Below are positions 24,397-32,034 of a stretch of DNA of 64,000 nucleotides, one piece after another. Positions within the stretch are counted from its first letter, which is position 1. Every line of letters begins with the position of its first letter. The stretch comes from Pseudoxanthomonas yeongjuensis (GTDB taxonomy: Bacteria > Pseudomonadota > Gammaproteobacteria > Xanthomonadales > Xanthomonadaceae). A model generated the notes under the pieces. It was not told the DNA's origin. It was given only the letters and a program-made list of their open reading frames with translations, and made no database searches. Made by a program: the position numbers and the translations under genes. The stretch covers positions 1 to 64,000 of the forward strand of contig NZ_PDWT01000008.1 in NCBI RefSeq assembly GCF_010093345.1, read 5' to 3'.

Positions 24397-25764
24397 TCAG
24401 GACGGAACGTCGGCCCATGCCTGCGATTCCGCCAGGGCGGCACGGAAGTGGCGCAGGTTGTAGACGAGCAGGGCCGCGGCGAACAGGACCGCGCCCAGCG
24501 AAATGCTCATTACCGAATAGCGCAGCGCGAGCGGGTCGCGGAATACGTAGTCGGTGAACAGCGCCACGCCGGTGGGACCGATGGTCAGGCCGACCACGTT
24601 GACGACCAGGTAGTAGATCGCCGACGCCTGGGCGCGCATCTGGTTCGGCGTGACGATCATCAGGGCGCCGAGGGCGCAGGCGGTGGCCGCGGTCGTGCCG
24701 ATGGAAGCGGGCAGCAGCAGCACGACCGCGATCCAGGGCGACGGTGCGAGGGCCGCGCCGACCGCGCTGGCGCCGGCGACGATCGCGCAGATCAATGCCG
24801 CGCGCATCTGCGCGTCGCGGTATCCCCTGGCGGCCAGGCGTTCGCTCAGCCACGTCGCGGCGAGCGCCGACAAGGGCGCCGCCAGCAGGACCACCGTGCC
24901 GTAGGCGAGGCCGACCTCGGCGATGCCCCAGCCCCAGGTCCGGATGAACATGGTGGGGATCCAGGCGAAGAGCGCGTAAGCCAGGAGGGCCACGGCCGAC
25001 AGGCCGAGGAAGTGGCTCCCGTACATGCGCCAGCGGTCGAGCAGATAGCGCGCGACTTCGGCCAGCGACATGTGCACGGCGGCGCCCGCCTCCGTCGGAA
25101 GGCCTTCCTTGCGGCTCGGCTCGCGGATGGTCAACATCAACGCGGCCATCAGCAGGCCCGGCAAGCCCACCACGATGAACACCGTCTGCCAGGCGTACAG
25201 CTCGCCCACCATGGGCAGGCGCAGCGGCGGAGCGTTCGATACGTAGGTGATGACCTGGCCGCCGACGATCATCGCCAGGCCGATGCCCAACAGGATGCCC
25301 ATGTTGTAGACGCCGATCGCGCGGGTCCGGGTCCGCTTCGGGAAGTAGTCGCTGATCAGCGAGAGCGCTGCCGGACCGAGCGAGCCTTCGCCGATGCCGA
25401 CGCCCAGCCGGAACACGAAGAGTTGGCCGTAGTTCCGGGCCAGTCCGCAGGCGGCGGTCATGGCGCACCAGATGGCGATGCCCGAGGCGATGATCGCGCG
25501 CCTGCTGTAACGGTCGGCCAGTCTGCCGATAGGCACGCCGAGCAGGACATAGAAGATCGCGAACGCCAGGCCGATCAGGAGGCTGACCTGGGTATCGCTG
25601 ATGCCCAGGTCCCGGCGGATGGGTTCGATCATCAGCGCCATGATCTGCCTGTCGACGAACGACACGGCATAAGTCAGCGTCAGGATGGCGACCACATACC
25701 AGCTGTAACCGCTGGGGGGATAACCGGTTTCCGTCGGGTCGCCTGGCGCGTGTTGACTCACCAT
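24397..25764 (-). CDS. MFS transporter, spinster-like
   Basis: This 455-residue inner-membrane protein has about 12 membrane segments. ATG 25764 has a very good site (GGAGAGG) and is chosen over the longer frame to 25920. The motif-A loop GRLADRYSRRAII lies between segments 2 and 3, and RLGVGIGEGSLGPAALSLI follows in segment 4, typical of the spinster-like MFS group that moves organic anions, aromatic acids or similar metabolites. The context (TonB receptor and exported cupins upstream, catabolic enzymes downstream) suggests uptake of the periplasmically processed substrate. A perfect hairpin lies in the 171-bp gap upstream and could modulate read-through. Confidence 0.88.
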   Translation of the reverse strand: MVSQHAPGDPTETGYPPSGYSWYVVAILTLTYAVSFVDRQIMALMIEPIRRDLGISDTQVSLLIGLAFAIFYVLLGVPIGRLADRYSRRAIIASGIAIWCAMTAACGLARNYGQLFVFRLGVGIGEGSLGPAALSLISDYFPKRTRTRAIGVYNMGILLGIGLAMIVGGQVITYVSNAPPLRLPMVGELYAWQTVFIVVGLPGLLMAALMLTIREPSRKEGLPTEAGAAVHMSLAEVARYLLDRWRMYGSHFLGLSAVALLAYALFAWIPTMFIRTWGWGIAEVGLAYGTVVLLAAPLSALAATWLSERLAARGYRDAQMRAALICAIVAGASAVGAALAPSPWIAVVLLLPASIGTTAATACALGALMIVTPNQMRAQASAIYYLVVNVVGLTIGPTGVALFTDYVFRDPLALRYSVMSISLGAVLFAAALLVYNLRHFRAALAESQAWADVPS

Positions 25765-25861
25765 TCCTCTCCTATCGAACTTTTTTGCATCGCAACTGGA
25801 TCCGGCGACCCACAGGAGGCGGCCGGCGAGGAATGACGATCGTGATCGAACCGACCCTGGC

Positions 25862-25883
25862 GCCAGCGCGAGTCCGCGCTGGC
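25862..25883 (-). promoter_or_regulatory. Intra-operon hairpin upstream of the MFS gene
   Basis: GCCAGCGCG, loop AGTC, CGCGCTGGC form a perfect 9-bp stem in the gap between the third cupin gene and the transporter gene. No U-tract follows on the minus strand, so RNA protection or differential expression is more likely than termination. Confidence 0.4.
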
Positions 25884-25935
25884 CGGGACGCGGGCCACGG
25901 CGTCCGCCATGGCCCGGCAATGCGAGAAGCGCCCG

Positions 25936-27084
25936 TCAATGCGGTTCATGGCTCCTCGGCACATAGCGCGGCACGTTGTAATCGTACTTTCTCCAACCCT
26001 TTTCGCCCAAGTACTCGATTCCGGTCTTGTAGCTGCAGTCGGTCACGTACGAGGCCCACAGTTGCGTGCCGGTGCGGACCAGCGTCCAACCCCAGCTCGC
26101 TTCGCCCTGCCCACCCTTGACGTTGCCGTCGCCATCCCTGGGCGGCGGCGGCGGCTGGGCGACGCTGCCATGCGCTACGCCCGCGGCGCGCCAGAAGTAG
26201 CCGCGCGTTCCCCTCTTGTAGGAGGAGATTCCCTGTTCCACGCATTCGCCGCCGTAGCGAGCGGGCGTAGGCCCTCTTTCATCGACCTGGGCGAACCGGC
26301 TGCCCTCGGGGATGTAGTACTCCTCGAAACTGGGATGAATCTCGGCGCCGCCGCCGAAGTTGCCCGGCTTGTCGCTCGGTGGCGCGGGAATGCTGGAGAC
26401 GAACGTCATCCAGGTCATCTCTCCGGTATCGGGATCCTTGCGCATCAGGTTGTGGAGATAACCCGGAAAATTCCCGCCCGTGCGATAGGCCGGGAAGGGC
26501 TCATCGACATACCAGGGATTCCTGTAGCGATTCCAGTCGCGAACGCGCGCGTACGTCCGCGCACCTTCCTTGTCGCGGTCGGAGACCACGAACTTCGGCT
26601 TTCCCTTCCACCACTGCAGAAGCACGGCTCCCTGGCGGGACTTCACCGGCCCGCGCATCACCCCAGCCGGGAGGTAGCTGTAGGAGTACCTGGTCAGCTT
26701 CTCGCCGGCCGGTCCGTCGCCGATGCTCATGTCGCCGTCGAGGACCACGATCTCGTTGTCCACTTCATCGTAGCCGGCGGGTTGGCTCCAGCCCGCGGGC
26801 ACATAGGTGATCTGCGCCACCGCGTCCATGCTGGGCGATTGGCTGAGCAACCTCCTCTGCAGCCCTGCTGGAATGCCCGGGGCCTCGAACGGCTCCCAGT
26901 CGACGAACTCGATGTTCGGAATGTTGTTCATCAGCCCGGGGCGCCCTTCGACCTCATAGCCCGACTCGGGCACAGCGAACGGCGGCGCCTGGCTGACCGT
27001 CGGCGGTCCGTACTCTTCGGAAAACGCGGGCGATGCGAACATCGCCACAGCGAGCGACAGGAATGTCCATCGTTGCAACTTCAT
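25936..27084 (-). CDS. Exported two-domain cupin protein A (DUF4437/ChrR-like)
   Basis: This 382-residue protein starts at ATG 27084, overlapping the upstream cupin stop (ATGA). A signal peptide covers residues 1-22 (FLSLAVAMFASPAFS). Two cupin modules follow. The first (YVPAGWSQPAGYDEVDNEIVV ... LPAGVMRG) has lost the usual metal histidines. The second (AEIHPSFEEYYIPE ... AAGVAHGS) keeps His, Glu and His. Two Cys (GGECVEQG, VTDCSYKTG) could form a disulfide, as expected for a periplasmic protein. It is closely related to the protein at 28122. DUF4437/ChrR-like cupins are poorly characterised; a metal-dependent oxygenase, isomerase or binding role is possible. A proline-rich loop (PPPPPRDG) is specific to this copy. 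Confidence 0.75.
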   Translation of the reverse strand: MKLQRWTFLSLAVAMFASPAFSEEYGPPTVSQAPPFAVPESGYEVEGRPGLMNNIPNIEFVDWEPFEAPGIPAGLQRRLLSQSPSMDAVAQITYVPAGWSQPAGYDEVDNEIVVLDGDMSIGDGPAGEKLTRYSYSYLPAGVMRGPVKSRQGAVLLQWWKGKPKFVVSDRDKEGARTYARVRDWNRYRNPWYVDEPFPAYRTGGNFPGYLHNLMRKDPDTGEMTWMTFVSSIPAPPSDKPGNFGGGAEIHPSFEEYYIPEGSRFAQVDERGPTPARYGGECVEQGISSYKRGTRGYFWRAAGVAHGSVAQPPPPPRDGDGNVKGGQGEASWGWTLVRTGTQLWASYVTDCSYKTGIEYLGEKGWRKYDYNVPRYVPRSHEPH

Positions 27085-28025
27085 GGCGCCCCCCCCGCTT
27101 GCGCGGTCGGCTCCGCACAGGTGTCGCGATACGTTTCCCAGTGGCCCGGACCCGTGCGGTACAACCACACAGCGAAGGTATCCGAATACTGGCTCAAGCC
27201 TCCGTGGGCGATCCCGGCGGGCCTGAAGAAATATCCATCCGGCCCGTAGGTGCCGGCTACCTGTCCTTGCGGCAGGCATTCGGCGATCGTCATGTCGCCG
27301 GCGAGCAGGTAGCCCTCTTGCCAGCTCTTGCTGGATGCCCAGCGCGGCAGATCGCCCTCGCCGCTCATCACCGGGTAGCCGCCCGGCGTCGTCACTATCC
27401 AGGTCTTCTGTCCGCTGCTCGCGTCCAGGCGTAGAAGCTTCACGTGGAGCGGGGAGTTCTGCATGACCGGCTCATCGCGGTACTTCGGCAGGCTGCCCGG
27501 ACCGTTGGTCGGCACGTCGTTGTAGAGCAGGCCGTCGATGGCGTCGGCCGTCCTGGCGCCGGCCTTGGACTTCGCGCTGGGCACGTAGTCGGGCGCGCCG
27601 CCCCAGAACTGCAGGACCGTGGCGCCTTCCTCGGTGCTGAAGCTGTGCGCATGGCCAGCCGGATAGTACGCGTAGGCGTATCGCCCCATCGGCTTGTCGC
27701 CGATGCGGATGCCGCCTTCGACGACGAACATCTCCAGGTCCGCCGAATGGTATCCCGACGGCTGCTTCCAGCCCGGCGGCAGCTTGGCCAGGATCGTCCT
27801 CGCACCGGTCTTGTCATCGAAGCTCAGCTGCTTGAACTCGGCGCCCGGCAGACCGGGGAACGTCAGCGGGCGGAAGTGCAGGTTGCGCGGCTGGACGAAT
27901 CCGACAAGCTCGGCCGAACGATCGCGCGACTCGGGTATCCGCACGTCCTGCGCGAACGCCGTCGTGCAGAGCAGCCATGCGCCGCACACTGACAGGCCTG
28001 CTCTGAGTCGATTGCTTATTGGCAT
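27081..28025 (-). CDS. Exported two-domain cupin protein B (DUF4437/ChrR-like)
   Basis: This 314-residue protein starts at ATG 28025 with GGGAG upstream. A signal peptide (LSVCGAWLLCTTAFA) ends near residue 25. It is diverged from the flanking copies. Here the first cupin keeps metal-type residues (GYHSADLEMFVVEG, PAGHAHSF) while the second (SSKSWQEGYLLAGD ... RPAGIAHGG) has lost the leading His. A conserved Cys pair (AECLPQGQ, RDTCAEP) is retained. It sits between the two other cupin genes and is coupled to the downstream one by a 4-bp overlap. A catalytic role is unknown. The reciprocal loss of metal ligands compared with proteins A and C suggests division of labour or a hetero-oligomer. 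Confidence 0.75.
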   Translation of the reverse strand: MPISNRLRAGLSVCGAWLLCTTAFAQDVRIPESRDRSAELVGFVQPRNLHFRPLTFPGLPGAEFKQLSFDDKTGARTILAKLPPGWKQPSGYHSADLEMFVVEGGIRIGDKPMGRYAYAYYPAGHAHSFSTEEGATVLQFWGGAPDYVPSAKSKAGARTADAIDGLLYNDVPTNGPGSLPKYRDEPVMQNSPLHVKLLRLDASSGQKTWIVTTPGGYPVMSGEGDLPRWASSKSWQEGYLLAGDMTIAECLPQGQVAGTYGPDGYFFRPAGIAHGGLSQYSDTFAVWLYRTGPGHWETYRDTCAEPTAQAGGAP

Positions 28026-28121
28026 TGGTAGCTCCCGGGTTGGATCAACATTTGACGGTGGCAAAGGTGGCGAAAACTATCGCGATGCATCGGCTCGAGG
28101 AGCACGGAGTCGGGGGAACGG

Positions 28122-29249
28122 CTATTCGTGCACCCGGTACCGCGGCACGTCGTAGTCGTACTTCTTCCAGCCCTCGCCCGTGTACTCGAGTCCGGTCTTG
28201 TAGCTGCAGTCGCTCACGTACGTGGCCCATAGCGGCGTACCGGTACGGACGATGGAAATGGTGTAGCCCGCGTCGCGCTCGCCACGGCTCATGTGGCCGC
28301 CGTGGGCGACGCCGCCCGGGCGCCACCAGTAGGTGCGGTCGCCGTAGGTGACCGGCGTCTCGCCCTGCTCCAGGCACTCGCCGATGACCGTGTCGTTGGT
28401 CTTCTCGAGGAAGAAATACTCCTCGAAACTCGGGTGCACCTCGTAGCCGCCGCCGAAGTTGCTGGGCTTTCCGCTGGGCGGCGCCGGAATGCTGGAGCTG
28501 AACGTCATCCAGGTCATCTCGCCGGTGTCGGGATCCTCGCGGAGCAGCTTGTGCAGCGCGCCGGGGAAGTTGCCGCCACTGCGGTAGTCGGGGAACGGCT
28601 TGCCGATGTACCAGGCGGCATCGAACTGGTTCCAGTCGCGGATGCGCGCCTCGACGCGCGCGCCCGGTCTGTCGCGGTCGGAGGCGGTGAATTTCGGCTT
28701 TCCCTTCCACCACTGCAGGAGCACCGCGCCCTGGCGCGAGGCCATCGAACCGCGCATGACACCGGCAGGGATATAACTGTACGAATAGCGCGCGAGGCGT
28801 TCGGCTCCAGCGCCTTCGCCGAAGCTGAGGTCGCCGTCCAGCACCACCAGTTCGTTGTCGACTTCGTCGTAACCCGCCGCCTGGCGCCAACCCGCGGGCA
28901 CGTAGGTGATCTGCGCCACCGCGCCCATGCTCGGCGACTGGCTCAGCAACCTGCGTTGCAGGCCGGCCGGAATACCGGGGCCTTCGAACGCTTCCCACGC
29001 GATCGCGGTGGGCGTGTAGTGCAGGACGAAGCCCGAACCCGGCGGCCCCGGGCGCCCTTCGACTTCGTAGCCCTCCTCGGGTACCGGGAATGGCGGAGCC
29101 TGGTTGACGCTCGGCGGACCGAACTCCTGCGCGGCCGCGGGCAATGCGATGCACGCCAGGCCCGCGGCGAGGGTCAGCGAGAGGCATGTCGTGGTGCGGA
29201 GCCACCACACTCCGCACGACGACGGATCCGGGCCGAGTCGGACGTTCAT
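28122..29249 (-). CDS. Exported two-domain cupin protein C (DUF4437/ChrR-like)
   Basis: This 375-residue protein starts at ATG 29249, which shares one base with the receptor stop (TGATG), so translation is coupled to the TonB receptor. A signal peptide (SLTLAAGLACIALPAAAQ) ends near residue 41. Like protein A it has a histidine-poor first cupin (GYDEVDNELVVLDGD) and a second cupin with His, Glu and His (YEVHPSFEEYFFLE ... GGVAHGGHMS). A Cys pair (GECLEQGE, VSDCSYKTG) is present. Proteins A and C share long identical stretches (PAGLQRRLLSQSPS, GAVLLQWWKGKPKF) and are a recent duplication with protein B between them. Substrate unknown. Confidence 0.75.
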   Translation of the reverse strand: MNVRLGPDPSSCGVWWLRTTTCLSLTLAAGLACIALPAAAQEFGPPSVNQAPPFPVPEEGYEVEGRPGPPGSGFVLHYTPTAIAWEAFEGPGIPAGLQRRLLSQSPSMGAVAQITYVPAGWRQAAGYDEVDNELVVLDGDLSFGEGAGAERLARYSYSYIPAGVMRGSMASRQGAVLLQWWKGKPKFTASDRDRPGARVEARIRDWNQFDAAWYIGKPFPDYRSGGNFPGALHKLLREDPDTGEMTWMTFSSSIPAPPSGKPSNFGGGYEVHPSFEEYFFLEKTNDTVIGECLEQGETPVTYGDRTYWWRPGGVAHGGHMSRGERDAGYTISIVRTGTPLWATYVSDCSYKTGLEYTGEGWKKYDYDVPRYRVHE

Positions 29250-31483
29250 CAGTAGGTGTAACCGACGCGGAGCATGATCTGGCGCGGATCGCCGATGTAG
29301 CCGACCACGGCCGGCCTGACCGGATCGGAGCGCAGGAAACCGGCCTGCACGTAGTGCTTGTTGGTCAGGTTGCGTGCTTCCAGCGAGACATCCCAGCTGC
29401 CGTTGCTGCTGCGCCAGCCGATCGACGCATTGAACAGATCGAGCACCGGCGTCTGGACCAGCTCGGGTTCGTTGGAAATGTTGTTGTAGACCTTCGACGT
29501 GTGGTCCCAGGAACCGTTGAACGTCAGGTCTCCCGGCAAGGCCGGAATCGTCGGCGTGAAGCGGAAGCCCACGCTGATCTTCTCCTTCGGCAGGCCCTTG
29601 ATCTCCTTGTCCGTGCAGTCCACATAGACCGCGTTGGCGTTGCCGCAAACGAAATCCTTGGTGTACTTGCCGTCGTTGAAGGCCATGTTGCCGTACAGGT
29701 TGAGGCTGTCGGTGACCTGCCAGTTGGGCTCGAGCTCCAGGCCCCAGACCCGCGCGGCGCCGGCGTTGAGCACCGCCAGGAACTGCGAACCGGGAATGAC
29801 GGTGGTCAGCTGCAGGTCGGTGTAGTCGGCGAGGTAAGCCGTCGCATTGAGCCTGAAGCGGTTGTCCGACGAGTTGATCTTGGCGCCCAGCTCGTAGCTG
29901 TCCACCCACTCTGCGCCGTAAGGCGTGGGCTGGAGCGCCGCCGTCACCGGATCGCGCGAGTTGAAGCCGCCGCTGCGGGTGCCGCGGGTCCAGGACGCAT
30001 AGGTGAACAGCTGGTCGTTGACTTCCCAGTTGACGCCGAGCTTGGGCGTGGTGGAGGAGAAGGTGGAGTGGCCCACCTGCTCGCCCGCCACCGAACCGAT
30101 GGCCAGCGAGTAGTAGTCCGTGGTCTCGCGCGTGTAGCGCAGGCCGGCCACCACGCTCCAGCCATCGCCGATCGTGTAGGTCGCCTGGCCGAACACCGCG
30201 GGCGCCTTGACTTCGTTCTTCGCGTCGTCGACCTGGCTGCCGCCGCTCGCGCCCTGCTGCGAGCCTTCTTCGGCGAAGTAGTACAGGCCGGCGACGCCCT
30301 TGAGCCGCTCGCCAGTGAAGATCGCATTGAATTCCTGCGTCCACCACGAGCTCTCGAGGCGCACCCGGTCCGCGTTGGCCACGACCAGGCGTCCGCCATT
30401 GGCCGCGATCCTGGCCGGCGTGAGGAACGAATCGTTGCCCAGGTTGCGCTGCTTCAGCGAGCCGTAGCCGGTGATGGAGGTCAGTTGCACGTTTTCGGTG
30501 AGGTCGTAGGTCGCGTTGAGCGACGACCCGCGCTGCGAAAGGGTCTGGTCGAGGTTGGCGTACACCTCGTTGATGGTCAGGTCGCGCCCGGGAACCGCGT
30601 ACGGATCGTCGACGCCCGGCAGCACCACCAGCGGGATCGGAATGTTGGCGTCGGAGTCGTCCTGCATCGCGTAGGCCGAGAGCTCCAGCATCAGCTTTTC
30701 GGTCGGCTGGAACAGCAGTTTCATGCGCTCCGCGCTGCGGTCCATGTCGCCGATGCGATCGTCGTACTGCAAGCCGTAGATGTATCCATCGCGCTCGCGA
30801 TGCACGCCGCTGACGGAAAAGGCGAGCTTGTCTTCGATGAGCGGACCGCTGAGATAGAACTTGGCTTCGCGGGCGTTCCAGTCGCCCACGCTCAGCTGGG
30901 CGCCGCCTGTCCACGAATAGGAGGGTTGCTTGGTCACCAGCTTGATGGCGCCGCCGGAAGTGTTGCGCCCGTACAGGCTTCCCTGCGGACCGCGCAGGAA
31001 TTCCACCCGGCTGATGTCGAAGAAGTCGAAGAACGCTCCCATCGGACGGGGCTGGATGACGTTGTCGATATACACGCCGACGGTGCCGTTGGAGCGGATG
31101 CCGCCCGTTTCCGTACCGGCCCCGCGAACGACGATCTTCATCTGCGCGGAAGGAGCCGTCGCGGGCGCGAGCACCACGCCCGGGATCTGGTTGGCGATGT
31201 CGCGTACATCCTTGACCTGGCGATCGCCCAGGGCCTCGAAACTCAGGGCCGTCACCGAAATGGGCGTCGTCTTCACCGAACCGCCATAGCGCTCGGCGGT
31301 CACGGTCACTTCGTCCAGGGTTACCGCGTTGCTCTGCTGGTTCTGTTTTTCATCGGCGGCTTCATCGCTTACCTGCGCCTCGGCCGTCTCGGCGCCGGCC
31401 TGCGCAAAAGCGGCCGCCGGGAACAGCGCGGTCGCGATCGCGACCATCAGGAACTTGCGTACGGGACGAATCTCTCTGGCCAT
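29249..31483 (-). CDS. TonB-dependent outer-membrane receptor, first gene of catabolic operon
   Basis: This 744-residue receptor starts at ATG 31483 with AGAGGGG upstream. The longer frame to 31561 is not needed. The signal peptide ends ALFPAAAFAQ. The TonB box/entry motif is VTLDEVTVTAER, the plug domain runs to about residue 180 (VEFLRGPQGSLYGRNTSGGA), and a 22-strand barrel ends in QIMLRVGYTY with a terminal aromatic. The type is common among receptors of catabolic loci for plant-derived or aromatic compounds rather than siderophores. It is the first gene after the operator-overlapped promoter at 31669-31697 and is coupled to the cupin genes. It presumably imports the pathway substrate across the outer membrane. 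Confidence 0.9.
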   Translation of the reverse strand: MAREIRPVRKFLMVAIATALFPAAAFAQAGAETAEAQVSDEAADEKQNQQSNAVTLDEVTVTAERYGGSVKTTPISVTALSFEALGDRQVKDVRDIANQIPGVVLAPATAPSAQMKIVVRGAGTETGGIRSNGTVGVYIDNVIQPRPMGAFFDFFDISRVEFLRGPQGSLYGRNTSGGAIKLVTKQPSYSWTGGAQLSVGDWNAREAKFYLSGPLIEDKLAFSVSGVHRERDGYIYGLQYDDRIGDMDRSAERMKLLFQPTEKLMLELSAYAMQDDSDANIPIPLVVLPGVDDPYAVPGRDLTINEVYANLDQTLSQRGSSLNATYDLTENVQLTSITGYGSLKQRNLGNDSFLTPARIAANGGRLVVANADRVRLESSWWTQEFNAIFTGERLKGVAGLYYFAEEGSQQGASGGSQVDDAKNEVKAPAVFGQATYTIGDGWSVVAGLRYTRETTDYYSLAIGSVAGEQVGHSTFSSTTPKLGVNWEVNDQLFTYASWTRGTRSGGFNSRDPVTAALQPTPYGAEWVDSYELGAKINSSDNRFRLNATAYLADYTDLQLTTVIPGSQFLAVLNAGAARVWGLELEPNWQVTDSLNLYGNMAFNDGKYTKDFVCGNANAVYVDCTDKEIKGLPKEKISVGFRFTPTIPALPGDLTFNGSWDHTSKVYNNISNEPELVQTPVLDLFNASIGWRSSNGSWDVSLEARNLTNKHYVQAGFLRSDPVRPAVVGYIGDPRQIMLRVGYTY

Positions 31484-31663
31484 CTCAACAACCCCTCTTA
31501 AGTGTGCTGGGACATCTCTAAGATCTGATGTGACGCCTGGCAGGCGATTCGCGCCCTGCAAACCGTCGATTTTTTCCGCCTTCCCCGAACCTTTGCCCTT
31601 CGTGCGGGAGCTATCTGCTGCATCCCTTTCGAGTCCATCGGTGCCGATCGCTCTGCACTTGTC

Positions 31664-31680
31664 CTAAGTATATACATTAG
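31664..31680. promoter_or_regulatory. Putative HutC/UTRA-type operator
   Basis: CTAAGTATATACATTAG contains GTATATAC, an exact match to the GntN-subfamily HutC consensus GTNTANAC, with outer arms CTAA/TTAG in a near-perfect palindrome. It covers the -10 box of the receptor promoter, as expected for a repressor site of the operon-encoded GntR/UTRA protein. Confidence 0.7.
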
Positions 31681-31697
31681 CCATTTGCGGTGGTCAA
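31669..31697 (-). promoter_or_regulatory. Sigma70-type promoter of the catabolic operon
   Basis: Read on the minus strand, TTGACC (31697-31692), a 17-bp spacer and TATATA (31674-31669) form a near-consensus promoter directed at the TonB receptor gene. It is the best promoter match seen in the window and is overlapped by the palindromic operator. Confidence 0.65.
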
Positions 31698-32034
31698 TAG
31701 CCCATATGCGCCAGCTGGAGAGAATTTCCCGTCTTGTGCGATTTCCTTCCGGAGTCTTTCGGGGTCGGCGCGCGTGCGCCACGCCGCTCTCGCGAAGAGG
31801 CCGGGTGCGGCGGGAGCGGATCATCCGCATCCGCGCGGGCCAGGGGCGGCGCCAAGCTTGCCGGACATGCCGTCGGGCACGGCGCCGGTCGGCGGCATGT
31901 TTTTCCGAAGGGCCTGGAACGCGATCCTGGAATGCCGCAGTTGCAGCCTCTGCAGTACTCGGCCCAAAACCGATCCGGCACGCGCGCCGCGCGCCGGCAT
32001 GTCGGGCGTCGGCGCGCAAGCCGCGCCGATGCGC

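Larger units (their letters stand above)
31484..32034. other. Regulatory and intergenic region upstream of the receptor gene
   Basis: This 551-bp gap between the CoA-transferase 3' end and the receptor start contains no supported gene. It holds the promoter/operator at 31664-31697. The predicted transcript would have an untranslated leader of roughly 175 nt. The remainder (31700-32034) is GC-rich sequence without recognised motifs. Confidence 0.5.

Noticed and set aside
28122-30914. 930-codon minus-strand frame ending in cupin C
   Set aside because: The upstream part overlaps the TonB receptor in another frame. The cupin begins at 29249 with a signal peptide and a coupled start.
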